This document shows positions 9,197 to 18,300 of a DNA stretch of 64,000 nt, one piece after another (within the stretch, counting starts at the first letter, position 1; every line of letters begins with the position of its first letter). This DNA comes from Vibrio cyclitrophicus (lineage in GTDB: Bacteria; Pseudomonadota; Gammaproteobacteria; Enterobacterales; Vibrionaceae). The stretch is taken from positions 496,001-560,000 of the forward strand of contig CP065367.1 in assembly GCA_023206055.1 (NCBI GenBank), given 5' to 3'. The translations under genes and the position numbers were made by a program. The notes beneath the pieces were generated by a model. That model searched no databases. It had not been told where the DNA came from and saw only the letters and a program-made list of their open reading frames with translations.

Positions 9197-10252
9197 TTGG
9201 TGCGTCAGATGGCTGAAGTAGCTTCATATTTTTCAACCAGTAACCTCTTGCCACAATTGAGGTGGGCTATTGATTCTACTGTGAACGCTAAAAATATTGA
9301 AAAAGTTCAACAGATTCAGTCTGTACTACAAAATAACGCTATTGATCATTCGGTAAGTTCACCTTTGTCGTTGACCTTTGCAGTTATCGGTAAAACGACT
9401 CTTACTAATTCATCACACCAGTTACCGACTTTGATTTACAACACCTCTAATACATATGTAGTCGGCAACGTTTTGGGATTGACTGCTATCTGCAAGGGCT
9501 TGGAATTAAAAACATTGTTATTTAGCTCTAGGTTGACTGTTAAAGAAGCTAATCAACGAAATGAACAGAGACAACGTTTAGCAATGGAGGAGGTTGAAGT
9601 CCGCATTGTGTTTGATACTGGACGAGGTCTGAATAGTGACGATGTTATCGAGCTATTTAAAAAGAGCAACATTTTGGAGTCATTACTAAAAGCCTTCCGC
9701 ATCTTCTTGATTGGAAGAATTTGTTACCCTGTGATGATTTTCCATTGAAGCCTTTTATAGAACCTGATACGAGACGCCTATATTGAATCTTATGTTGGTG
9801 TGAGTTTTGACTCCAAGCATGTGAAAACTTCAGAGCGCTATATCACGACTTAATACGTACTTTTCAAGTATATCGTTGGTGCTGTCGCAGGGCTGGGCAC
9901 ACAGGAGTATAGCAAGATGGCGAAAGACATTACGTTGCCGAATAGAGCGAGCCATACTTCTGCCTTGTCTGATGACTACATGGACAAAATTATTGTTTTT
10001 CTGAGGGCATGGCTTGAAGCATTGAAGAATGCCTTTCTTAATGACCGTTCCGGGTATCACCTTTTGCCACAGGTCTGGCAGGCTCTGGGTTTTACAGTTC
10101 ATGAATTAGTCAGCAAAGGAGCTTCACTAAGTGAGCCGAAAGCATCTGGTAAAGCATTAGGAAGACTTGATTACAGCAAGAATGCAGCCACATCGACTCG
10201 GTTGTTTAGGGTAGGGTTGTTTGAGTATTTGTACGAGAAACTGGAGTGGTGA
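9197..10252 (+). pseudogene. Decayed third DndB-like paralog
   Basis: The frame starting at 9197 reads into a DndB-like protein. It has 'YVVGNVLGL' where the DGQHR motif should be, 'VEVRIVFDTGRGLNSDDVIELF', then in-frame stops at 9746, 9758 and 9851. After the stops the same frame continues with 'GVSFDSKHVKTSERYITT', 'VGAVAGLG' and 'YHLLPQVWQALGFTVHEL ... GRLDYSKNAA'. These match, in order, the blocks of the genes at 639-1805 and 1943-3181. The final 25 codons no longer align, so a 3' frameshift is also likely. The short middle segment (9680-9760) aligns poorly and may hold compensating frameshifts. The fragment lies beside the recombinase operon and looks like an old cargo copy now being lost. 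An open fragment 9197-9748 or 9917-10252 could still be annotated as a separate small gene. Confidence 0.75.
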
Positions 10253-10316
10253 GTAATCTTAGTGTAAACGATAACTAACCAACATTAGCAGTTTGTGTTG
10301 TACTTTTATTCATCTG

Positions 10317-10360
10317 CTCCACTGAACATAAATAAGCTAGCTTATCTATGTTCAGTGGAG
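10317..10360. repeat. 44-bp near-perfect palindrome after the recombinase operon
   Basis: The 22-base left half (10317-10338) is the reverse complement of the right half (10339-10360) with one mismatch. It lies 5 bases beyond the stop of the GmtX-like gene, so it could be its terminator, although no T-run follows. The outer arm contains TATGTTCAGTGGA (10346-10358). A close copy, TATGTTCAATGGA, occurs at 16676-16688 on the other side of the recombinase operon, which suggests a recombinase recognition site. Confidence 0.65.
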
Positions 10361-10365
10361 TTCTG

Positions 10366-10833
10366 TTAGTCATCATCATTTGATTTATGGCCCATCCTCA
10401 ATTCATGTAGTTCTCTTATAAGGTAAGGTGACAAGCAGCGCTCTACATTCTTGACTGTGGTTTGAGCACGAATAATCTTAATCATGCTCAAGATACAAGT
10501 AGTGTTTTGTTGAACCATGCGCCTTGATTCTCTAACTTGATCGTTAAGATTAGCATTGGCAGTTTCCAGCTCTTTCCTGCTCATAGAGCGCGAATTTTTG
10601 ACGCTTTCACCAAACGTTCCTCCCAATGAATCGATCTGGTCCTTGGCGAACTTTTCTATCAAGTATTTACGGTTAGTTAAAGTCGCTTTACTGTTTATTA
10701 TGCCTTTGTCTTTAAGCCTTCTGTAAAGATTTGCCTGAGTTATGGGAGAGCGCTCATAGCCCTCACTAATCATGTCTAAAAGCTCATGCTCGATTCGAGT
10801 ATCAAGCTCTTTGCCTTTGAGTTTATCACTCAT
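10366..10833 (-). CDS. GmtX/TnpC-like small protein of the recombinase module
   Basis: The 155-residue protein has an N-terminal helical region containing 'ITQANLYRRLKDKG', which looks like a helix-turn-helix. It is followed by 'KATLTNRKYLIEKFAKDQI' and then a long heptad-rich coiled-coil segment (about residues 85-125). A small helical protein of this kind follows the recombinases in Tn554 (TnpC) and in the gamma-mobile-trio islands (GmtX). Its position as the last gene of the minus-strand recombinase operon fits that. Its molecular role in these families is not settled, but TnpC affects the efficiency or orientation of Tn554 transposition. I cannot separate the GmtX from the TnpC assignment by eye. 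Confidence 0.6.
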   Translation of the reverse strand: MSDKLKGKELDTRIEHELLDMISEGYERSPITQANLYRRLKDKGIINSKATLTNRKYLIEKFAKDQIDSLGGTFGESVKNSRSMSRKELETANANLNDQVRESRRMVQQNTTCILSMIKIIRAQTTVKNVERCLSPYLIRELHELRMGHKSNDDD

Positions 10834-11005
10834 GTTGAGCTCCGTATGGTGTGTTAAGGCATTGATGACACTTTATGTCATTAACGGCTCATATATGTTT
10901 GTGTTATTTAGTTACTGTTCAAGGAAAATTGCTAGTCCAATCATTACGCTCGCACAGTTCACTATGCGCTAAGCGTAAACGATTAACCGTGAGTCACCGT
11001 TAAAG

Positions 11006-13498
11006 CTAATCCTTATCCGCTGTAAGATGTCCTATATGGAGTTTCTCGTTACGTTTGGACTCCAATACCTTCATTGATTTTATTTTTCGATGAGCAACCG
11101 CAAATATTTCTGAAAGCATTCTCGGTTTTCGATTCCCATCTAACGCCACTAAATTTATCAATATCTTCTCATTGACGAGGTTGTCAGACTGGGTCTTGTG
11201 ATGCGTGATATTGTCTTGGCGGGAGTAAAGCTCACCAAGTATCTCTTCACACTCCTTGACAGATAACTCTCCAGTTAACTCCATATGATTGATGACGGAT
11301 ATTTGAGAAATAATTTGCGCACCTAGTTGCCTAACTTTGTGTTCTTCGTCAGATTTTCCAGTGAGAGTAAAGTATGCGCAGGGAGATCCATCTTGGCACT
11401 TCATGTTGTAAGGGCATGAGAACGTTGACAATTTTCGCATACAGCTCCCAAGGTTCATTTCATGCAAGTCTGAGTGGGGATGAACCTCAGTCTCTTTTCT
11501 GGCGAGAGATGAGTTATCATCCATTTCCTCTTCGTCGATCAAGTCAAACAGTTCACCAAACTCTGCAAATACATCGCTTGAACTGTGACTAGATAAGTCG
11601 ACAATGAATGAGGCTTTATCCTCGCTTGTTGTCTGTGTGCCGAATGCTTGTGCGAGCGCATTTGAGGGGGTAAGGCTTGGGTTGATTTTTATGGAAGCTT
11701 GCTCCTTCACCGTTTCTAACGCCTTTCCTTCGCTGGCAAGCTGTTTGGCATTACCAAACGAGACCAACGCTGGAGCGATAGTACGGTCTTCAAAGCTTAG
11801 ATGCTGATAGCTCTTATTTTGTTTGATATCGTTGCGTCCCATAAACATCGCTTGAAGATGGTCGGACACACCTGCCAGTGCATAAAATGTATTGATCCCA
11901 TGCCTTGGGCAATGAGTGTACATCATGTCAATCTCACCATATTCATTTGTCAAATTGTATTTCGCAAAGACACTTCGCTTACGATTTTCAACCTGTCCAT
12001 ATCCTAAGAAAGGAGAGATCACGTCTTTGTTAATTACTTGTGGGATAACTTTCAGACCAGCTTGTCGGGTCAGGCTCGCACTACCTAGGGGAAGGATAAA
12101 TAGCAACATCTCGTATGGAATGCTAATAACTTCTTTAGTTTCAGAATCTGTATACCGCCAAATTAAGTCCGACGGAGTTCCTTTATCTTCTACCAAGATA
12201 GCCTTGATAAACCTCTCAATATCACTGTAGTAATATCGCTTTTCTTTACTGTTTCTCCCAGCATCAGTTTCAGAGAAAGGATTGATTCCAAAGCCCAACA
12301 TCTTTTTGTTAGCGTAGTCTCGTGCCGCCCTGCGACCACGTGCAACTACAGTCTTCGCAAAGGACTCGTAGACATCATCGACGATTGAATCGAGGTTTGC
12401 GACGTTGGGATATAATTCAATAACCTCGCTGTTATCATTACCACCCCATGTGTACGGGAGTAACGATTTAAAATTGGTGGCTCTTATATGTTCCACTTGG
12501 CTACGAAGTTTCTCTGTGAGACATATCGTGTCTACTACAATCTCATCGAGCAGATCAACAGCCATTGGTTCAAACCAATGTATCCGAACGCCTGCCTGTT
12601 TCTCACCGCCATATTTTAGACCCACAAAAAAGGTCGGTAATCCACGTTTCTCCATGGCAGCTCTTGTGTGAGGATCGTTAATTTCCACAACTTTAAAGTT
12701 GTTATATCGGACGGTTGCCGCCTCCATATGACGAAAGCCAGTCACCATCAGTAATAACACAAAATTGAGAACGATTTTCTCACCATCATTTTGAACTAAA
12801 GATCGGAGTGCGACGATATTTAAGAAGGTTTGAATGGAAAGATTTTTGTCTTTACTATTTTTGGCTTCACCTTCTTTCTTCTGTTCATTCTTAGCTTGCT
12901 CGGTGTAATTCCCTGAGATACTTGTTTGCTTTACCTCAAGATCTAATTCAGTTTGGGTTATGCCAAGATAGTTCAATTCTTTGATAATTTGGTTCGCTCG
13001 AATGTAATCATCAGCCGCATTAGTGTCTGCTGATTTTCCTGTTCGTGATTGAGCACACAGGTCAACGGCTTCCTGCAAGATTTCAGAAGTGATATTCACG
13101 GGATTAGGCTCAATACCACGCATCAGCATGCGAACGTAAACACGCTTAAAAAGTAAATGTGTGTTAACGACAACCGACCCTGAGACGTTTCTATCCCTGA
13201 AAAGTGACACGCAGTAAGCCTTGATGAACTCAGAAAAAACTGGGGTCAAATTAACCGTACCTAATTTTTTTTCGTCCCCCTTAAACATGCCTTTCATTGA
13301 ATTGGTTTTGGCTTGACTAAAATTCACATGTCCTTTTGTAGTTGCAAATATTCCAAAGGAAACCCCTCCAAATGTCCAACTTTGAGATCCCCAAGAGTAT
13401 TGTTCGTGGCCTGCATTAATTTCAGGTAAAAGCACATCCTCGAAGAACGACTTATTTAGGGATATAAAACTGTCTAATTGTTCGTAGTTTTGCTTCAT
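11006..13498 (-). CDS. Large tyrosine recombinase of the island A module (GmtZ-like)
   Basis: The 830-residue protein has a diverged tyrosine-recombinase catalytic domain. Box I is 'MVTGFRHMEAATV', box II 'THCPRHGINTFYALAG', and the presumed nucleophile lies in 'NKSYQHLS' (Y564). A long N-terminal part (about 250 residues) precedes it. Beyond the catalytic domain is a cysteine cluster, 'SCMRKLSTFSCPYNMKCQ' plus a fourth cysteine in 'SPCAYF', which could bind zinc. The ATG at 13498 overlaps the stop of the upstream recombinase by 4 bases, so the two are translationally coupled. By size and position it is the TnpB/GmtZ-like member. It probably acts with the other recombinases in excision and integration of the island. 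The exact family name is inferred. Confidence 0.75.
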   Translation of the reverse strand: MKQNYEQLDSFISLNKSFFEDVLLPEINAGHEQYSWGSQSWTFGGVSFGIFATTKGHVNFSQAKTNSMKGMFKGDEKKLGTVNLTPVFSEFIKAYCVSLFRDRNVSGSVVVNTHLLFKRVYVRMLMRGIEPNPVNITSEILQEAVDLCAQSRTGKSADTNAADDYIRANQIIKELNYLGITQTELDLEVKQTSISGNYTEQAKNEQKKEGEAKNSKDKNLSIQTFLNIVALRSLVQNDGEKIVLNFVLLLMVTGFRHMEAATVRYNNFKVVEINDPHTRAAMEKRGLPTFFVGLKYGGEKQAGVRIHWFEPMAVDLLDEIVVDTICLTEKLRSQVEHIRATNFKSLLPYTWGGNDNSEVIELYPNVANLDSIVDDVYESFAKTVVARGRRAARDYANKKMLGFGINPFSETDAGRNSKEKRYYYSDIERFIKAILVEDKGTPSDLIWRYTDSETKEVISIPYEMLLFILPLGSASLTRQAGLKVIPQVINKDVISPFLGYGQVENRKRSVFAKYNLTNEYGEIDMMYTHCPRHGINTFYALAGVSDHLQAMFMGRNDIKQNKSYQHLSFEDRTIAPALVSFGNAKQLASEGKALETVKEQASIKINPSLTPSNALAQAFGTQTTSEDKASFIVDLSSHSSSDVFAEFGELFDLIDEEEMDDNSSLARKETEVHPHSDLHEMNLGSCMRKLSTFSCPYNMKCQDGSPCAYFTLTGKSDEEHKVRQLGAQIISQISVINHMELTGELSVKECEEILGELYSRQDNITHHKTQSDNLVNEKILINLVALDGNRKPRMLSEIFAVAHRKIKSMKVLESKRNEKLHIGHLTADKD

Positions 13499-15039
13499 CG
13501 AAAACCACCTTCAAGACGATTAATCACCATTTCAATTTCGTTTTTAGTCTGTGTTGCAGTATCGATAAGAGGGTTGAGTACACCTTGACCTTCGTGTGAC
13601 ACATTAATAACATCAAACAACTCTTCAGACATGATATAGAGCACCTCTCTATGTTTGTTAATATCCCTGAATGGTCTAAAGTAAAAGCACCCATAGCAGC
13701 TACGCACTTTCTGAAGGTGACACAGTTTTTGGTGTCTTTCGCATCCCCCAACGCGCTTTATTAACTTACCCCGAATAATTCCAGAAACAAAGTATCCCTC
13801 CCATTCAGCTTCACTCACCGAATAGCCAGTTAAAAGTAATCCCATCATGCCTTTCCAGACAGGGTTTGAGCCAAGAGCTTTGTGCTTTAATAGGGCTATA
13901 TCTGGGGTCGCTTGAATGTAATAGCTAGCAGCAACTGTAGAAGCATGACCAAGCACCATTGCAATTTCTTCCGCTGACGCATTAAGCATTGCCATGCTAT
14001 GACCAATGTTGTGTCGAAAATCATAGAGCGTGTAAGTAGGGGTATCCATCCGCTCTTTTTCAATAGCAACCTTTACATCATCAGGCTGGATAAACAGCAG
14101 TGCGTCGTTAAGAGATTTATGCATCTGTTGGGGTAATGAACGCTTCTTATCGCCGTCATAGGGATACAAAGTATCCCTATCTTCAATATTAAACCGCTTT
14201 TTGTATTCATCAATAATGCGACCAATTTCGCTGCTCAACGCAACTGGGGTAGCCGCATCAGTCACTGCACTTTGTTTGACCAAATGAACCGCTATCAAAT
14301 ATCGTTTTAAACCAGTTTTATGATTCATTGCATGTAGTTTTACAGAGTCACCAATAAGCTTTGCAAACTGCTGGGGACGGCAACCGACGGAATAAGAAAT
14401 AGCAAGAACGGATAAGTCTTTTAGTTCCTTATCGCTAAGAGCTGAAAGTCCCTCTGGCGTGCCGAACTCAACCAGCCTATTAACTATGAGGTTTTTGGTA
14501 TGAGTCGGCATTGCGGCTTCGACATCTTGATACCGAAGAAATGGGTTGGTGGTAGATGGAGTAGGTAAGCGCACCAGTGACTCTAGATCGTCAATGTCAA
14601 ATTCAGGAAATCCGATTCTTACAAGATATCGCGTGATCGATTTAACCCCGAAGTAACCTTGTACTTTGTCAGCCGCAGCACAACTTTCCAACCAATTGAA
14701 AAAAGAACTGTAGGAGACGTATTCTAAAGTTCTGATAAACTTCTTAATTGAATTGAAAATTTCTTTTGAAAGTGGAGCTAAGTGGCCAGAGGTGTATTTT
14801 ATTACCAATAGTTTCAGTAGCTTATTCCATGAAGGAGATAGGTCAAACCTAAGTACATGAATACGCCCCAACCTGACATACTCCCAACGGTCACTTTTCG
14901 TCTGAATGTAGGGAGTATCGTCTTGAGCTGCTATGTCAATAGACATAACAGCAGGTAAATGTAAGTCATCAATAAAGACTTTCTGCTCTGCCGTAAAGGT
15001 TGGCGCAAGGCTTGGGCTGCTATGTATTTCGTTACTCAT
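13495..15039 (-). CDS. Tyrosine recombinase, second gene of the island A module
   Basis: I use the ATG at 15039 because AGGAAG sits just upstream at good spacing; a TTG at 15054 would add 5 residues. The 514-residue protein has box I 'SVGCRPQQFAKL', box II 'YDFRHNIGHSM' (R342, with the usual histidine replaced by tyrosine), 'VLGHAST' and the nucleophile in 'SYYIQA' (Y373 or Y374). After the catalytic core comes a cysteine/histidine cluster, 'CERHQKLCHLQKVRSCYGC', resembling a zinc-binding module. It starts 40 bases after the first recombinase gene and overlaps the third by 4 bases. The operon order is 478 aa, 514 aa, 830 aa, 155 aa. Integration/excision of the island is the expected function. 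Confidence 0.8.
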   Translation of the reverse strand: MSNEIHSSPSLAPTFTAEQKVFIDDLHLPAVMSIDIAAQDDTPYIQTKSDRWEYVRLGRIHVLRFDLSPSWNKLLKLLVIKYTSGHLAPLSKEIFNSIKKFIRTLEYVSYSSFFNWLESCAAADKVQGYFGVKSITRYLVRIGFPEFDIDDLESLVRLPTPSTTNPFLRYQDVEAAMPTHTKNLIVNRLVEFGTPEGLSALSDKELKDLSVLAISYSVGCRPQQFAKLIGDSVKLHAMNHKTGLKRYLIAVHLVKQSAVTDAATPVALSSEIGRIIDEYKKRFNIEDRDTLYPYDGDKKRSLPQQMHKSLNDALLFIQPDDVKVAIEKERMDTPTYTLYDFRHNIGHSMAMLNASAEEIAMVLGHASTVAASYYIQATPDIALLKHKALGSNPVWKGMMGLLLTGYSVSEAEWEGYFVSGIIRGKLIKRVGGCERHQKLCHLQKVRSCYGCFYFRPFRDINKHREVLYIMSEELFDVINVSHEGQGVLNPLIDTATQTKNEIEMVINRLEGGFR

Positions 15040-15078
15040 TGTTGCTTCCTGCAAAAAGATTAAGATGTTGTTTTGGGT

Positions 15079-16515
15079 TTACCATGGGAGTTCTTCGTCA
15101 AACTCGTAAAGAGATAAGTCAGTTTTATGACTGTTATAGACGCCCATTAACGTTTCATTTGCCTTACGCATCTCGAAACGTTTGGCATATTTTGAGGGCA
15201 TAGTTGAATTGATAGACCACCCACCAAGCGTCCGTAGTTCTTCTCTAGCCTCCGCCATTATTCCTTTGACGTTAACTGCTCCGGCCTCAATAAACTGATG
15301 TTTGAACCTGTCATATAAGTTTTCCATTGTGCCGAAAGCCCACGTGTGCCTGAGCCAATGAGGAGAGATGCTTTTTGTTATTGATTCGGCATAAACGGGG
15401 TCGAAATGTTCAGGGAAGTGCTCCCTAAACGACTCAGTGACCGCCTTGAACTGAGTCATTACAGTCGAGTAACTCGTTGGCTTGAAGGGACTTGTGCTCG
15501 CTGAAAAGATAAAGTCGTGCTTGGCTCCAGACGACCGAATGAAGTGGTAATAGGTCATCAAGTTCTTGTAGTCGTCAGCAGCAATGTGAATGTGTCGGTT
15601 ACTAAACTTTGTCTTAATCTGAGGTTTGTTATTTCGCTCATCTTCAATAGCAGAATCATCTAATGCATCATCGGTTAGATTCCTAACGCTCATTATCCAA
15701 CTGTTTTCGACTGTTAGTGATTTTTTAAACGAATTCTTTCGAAGGAGTAGGGACTCTCCAATGCGTAATCCGTACTTAACAAGTAAGTTTGTTAAAAGGT
15801 AATTTCGCATTTGAACTTCATAGGTGACCATAGGGTTGAGAGGGTTCAGTTTAATCAGCTCCCATTCAATAACTCTCGTTTTGTCGTTTTTTAGGGGCTT
15901 CATTACGTCTGGTAGGAGTACCTTGAAGAAATCTTCGTATTGCTCTCCCGTCAAACTCTTCAAATCATCGAAGTTGTTAGAGGCTTTAGCGGCAGACTTA
16001 TTGAACTTATTGAATTTTTCACGAGCTTCAACCAGTCTTGACTCAGTTTCCGCTCTCAATCTACGCAGAGTATTACGGTCTTCATCAACATAAGATGTTG
16101 TTATATATGTTGAATTCAAGAACTTAATGAAGTTACACACCACGCCACAATGTTTTGCAGCAGTACGTTTTTTTCTGTTAGTTTCTTCGATTGCAATAAT
16201 AGAAGACGGGAGCGCAGTGATATTAGTGATCTGCTTATCAGCCATAAGGAAATCCCAAAAGGCATCAAGCTCGACAATCATAGCTTCCACGTCTTGATAA
16301 TTAGTACGATAGAAAGAGTAATCTAGAGATATTCCATGCTTCTGTAACCAAAAGTCATAGAACAATTTGACTGAATCCATGTAAGATTTCTGGGTTCCTA
16401 ATGCATTTGCTTTTAAGTTAGATTCTAGCCATCGAAATGCAAGCAATGGTGGCATAGTGGTTTGCACATCTAGAATGCACCAGAACTGGTCGCCACAATT
16501 TTCAACCTTGTACAT
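15079..16515 (-). CDS. Tyrosine recombinase, first gene of the island A module (GmtY/TnpA-like)
   Basis: The ATG at 16515 has AGAGGA nine bases upstream, which I prefer to the TTG at 16554. The 478-residue protein has an N-terminal SAM-like DNA-binding part and a full catalytic set. Box I is 'VKYGLRIGESLLL', box II 'HWLRHTWA' (H386, R389), a 'LGGWS' in place of the usual LGH, and the nucleophile in 'PSKYAKRF' (Y443). A 60-base tail follows before the next gene. This is the first gene of the minus-strand recombinase operon and lies next to a 20-bp perfect inverted repeat (16608-16653), a likely control or attachment site. It is the most canonical of the three recombinases. Confidence 0.8.
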   Translation of the reverse strand: MYKVENCGDQFWCILDVQTTMPPLLAFRWLESNLKANALGTQKSYMDSVKLFYDFWLQKHGISLDYSFYRTNYQDVEAMIVELDAFWDFLMADKQITNITALPSSIIAIEETNRKKRTAAKHCGVVCNFIKFLNSTYITTSYVDEDRNTLRRLRAETESRLVEAREKFNKFNKSAAKASNNFDDLKSLTGEQYEDFFKVLLPDVMKPLKNDKTRVIEWELIKLNPLNPMVTYEVQMRNYLLTNLLVKYGLRIGESLLLRKNSFKKSLTVENSWIMSVRNLTDDALDDSAIEDERNNKPQIKTKFSNRHIHIAADDYKNLMTYYHFIRSSGAKHDFIFSASTSPFKPTSYSTVMTQFKAVTESFREHFPEHFDPVYAESITKSISPHWLRHTWAFGTMENLYDRFKHQFIEAGAVNVKGIMAEAREELRTLGGWSINSTMPSKYAKRFEMRKANETLMGVYNSHKTDLSLYEFDEELPW

Positions 16516-16607
16516 GAACAAAATTCCTCTAAGAGATTTTATTTCTATGTACAATAATAGACTAACGGATTTAACATTGTTGAGTAGCTTCTAATGTTTT
16601 GTCAGAT

Positions 16608-16653
16608 TAATAATCAACAGTTTATTTCGCAGAAAATAAACTGTTGATTATTA
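16608..16653. repeat. 20-bp perfect inverted repeat upstream of recombinase operon
   Basis: The arms at 16608-16627 and 16634-16653 are exact reverse complements around a 6-base centre (CGCAGA). It is AT-rich, has no adjoining T-run, and lies 93 bases before the first recombinase start. It could be the recombinase-binding core at the island edge, or an operator or promoter element for the operon. Confidence 0.7.
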
Positions 16654-16675
16654 TATACTTTATGGTAAATAGCTT

Positions 16676-16688
16676 ATGTTCAATGGAA
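16676..16688. repeat. Repeat of the 10346-10358 motif
   Basis: TATGTTCAATGGA here differs by one base from TATGTTCAGTGGA at 10346-10358. The two copies, in the same orientation, flank the recombinase operon exactly. This is consistent with attachment or recombinase-binding sites, though a 12-of-13 match could also arise by chance. Confidence 0.4.
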
Positions 16689-17554
16689 CAAAAGCAAAGA
16701 AGAGGTGGTGTACAACATTACACTCATTCAAGATTTAACATAACGTACATAATACGCAGTCATGTGTGATTAATTCCGAAAGTAATATTCTCATAGTTTA
16801 TCCTTAAAACCTTTGTTCAAACTGGCTATCAAGCTTCTTGCATCGACCAGAGTTCTCTTATCGCACTTGAAATCTAATAACTATATGTGCGGCCAACGTC
16901 CACATACTTAAATCTTCTTTCAACAAATCTTATTGACGGATAACCTCGTCTCATCAGGCTTATCCTTCCATTCCTGTTTGGACTAACGGTTCGCAGCGCT
17001 GTGTGTAATTCTTATGAGCAATTGGTGTTGTTTCTTTTTCAGATTCCACACATGCGGCCAATGTTTCTTATCAACTGCACATGCTGAGCTTTCGTTTAAA
17101 TCTATCAACCAATAAAGTTCGCCTTCCTTACATAGATTCGCATACAAGCTCTCTCTAGAGTTAGATTAAAACGGCAATGCCTGTCCTATGTGCTAAACAA
17201 GTGCAGACATGTTTGCATAGATTCATTGTACTTATTCGCTAACACATAACGCCGATACTTGGGATACCCATATTAACGGTTTGCCCTGTAATTATCGTTC
17301 AAATTGATTTAGATAAGCTTTGGTAATAAACCTAAGAGTTGCTTGAAACCCATTGGTCTTAATCTTGCTGTGCTTGCTTTCTCTAACTGATATGTCCGCT
17401 TTTAAAGTCGCAGTGATGTTACCGCATGAGATTAGAAAACCAAGAAATCGTTTATTGGTAATCGATACATGAAATCAACAAACTGAGTGACGCTGTCACT
17501 AAACTGTACGAGTTAAGTCCGGTCGTATGGACACAAAATCAAGAACCCAAATGA

Positions 17555-17574
17555 TACTGTTTATTTATACAGTT
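17555..17574. promoter_or_regulatory. LexA (SOS) box-like sequence
   Basis: TACTGTTTATTTATACAGTT keeps the CTGT-N8-ACAG core and AT-rich centre of the enterobacterial/Vibrio LexA box. It lies in a gene-poor zone about 65 bases upstream of GGDEF-like debris on the plus strand. No intact SOS gene follows, so it may be a relic or may drive an unrecognised transcript. Confidence 0.55.
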
Positions 17575-17599
17575 AAATTCTTGTACTCTTGAAAACGTC

Positions 17600-17890
17600 A
17601 CCCTTTGTATAAATACCAAACGAAAAAGTAAGGAAGACGATTCAATTTGTCTGTTTAACTTAGACTATTTTAAGCAAGGCAAAGACCAAGGCGGTAATGA
17701 AACTGGTGTTCTATTGCTTATCCGATTTGCCTCAACGGTGATAACAACTTTGGTATCAATTGCTCACTGTTTCGCTGGACCGGAGATGAGTTGTTATTAG
17801 TTTGCATAAAATTGAATACGCTACAGCGTAACGACCTATTGGTAGACTTTACGCTTCACCATCACTACATCAGTTGGCTTAACTCAATTT
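17600..17890 (+). pseudogene. Decayed GGDEF-domain (diguanylate cyclase) gene
   Basis: One frame (from 17642) reads 'FNLDYFKQGKDQGGNETG', which matches the D-x-DxFKxxND-xxGHxxGD block of GGDEF proteins. A second frame (from 17734) reads 'LFRWTGDELLLV', matching the RxGGDEF active-site strand in a decayed form. The distance between the blocks fits a single domain with a frameshift between them. The N-terminal part is not recognisable. I infer an old diguanylate cyclase gene that has lost function. Confidence 0.6.
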
Positions 17891-18274
17891 ACGCAGGATG
17901 AATCAATGGTTTAGTTCTGTGTTCTTAGTTCAAAAGTTTATTTACGTATTTATGTAAGCTCATCCGATTATGCCTTCTCAAATTTCAAGTCACAACGTCA
18001 CTAGCCTCAAAAAATGCCATATATTGAAACACTTAGACATGGTGACATAAATGCTGACGCCTAAAATGGCAATTGTTTTACTTTCAGATCTTTCTGTAAT
18101 TTAATTACAAATAGAAGCCAAGAAAAGCCTGATGAGTGGATTACTCCGACGTAACTTACTGAATAAGCTGCATTTAACGGTTTTGGGTAGGTCGGAATTT
18201 AAGTTAACTAAAGAGTTGGGATATACGAGATAATATACTAGAGGGTAATATATTTAGTTATAGTGCACTAAGGT

Positions 18275-18300
18275 AATAAAAAAGAAGGGCTGATGCCCTA
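18275..18300 (-). terminator. Terminator after UPF0181 gene
   Basis: Read on the minus strand, AGGGC-ATC-AGCCCT is followed by TCTTTTTT. The stem starts at the stop codon of the small gene ending at 18298. It is a typical rho-independent terminator for that gene and for the vxr/TraF-like transcripts upstream. Confidence 0.7.

Larger units (their letters stand above)
16689..18275. other. 1.6-kb stretch without intact genes
   Basis: No frame of useful length is found on either strand. The only recognisable content is a LexA-type box (17555-17574) and a decayed GGDEF gene (about 17600-17890). The stretch probably straddles the junction between island A and the core chromosome. I found no tRNA and no array of regular repeats. 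Confidence 0.5.

Noticed and set aside
1..10252. A complete DNA phosphorothioation (Dnd/Ssp) system
   Set aside because: Only DndB-like proteins are present; no cysteine desulfurase, DndC, DndD, DndE or SspB-type gene was found.
16689..18275. Integron attC/VCR array
   Set aside because: Some short phrases recur (such as CGGCCAA), but there is no regular spacing, no cassette genes and no integron integrase.
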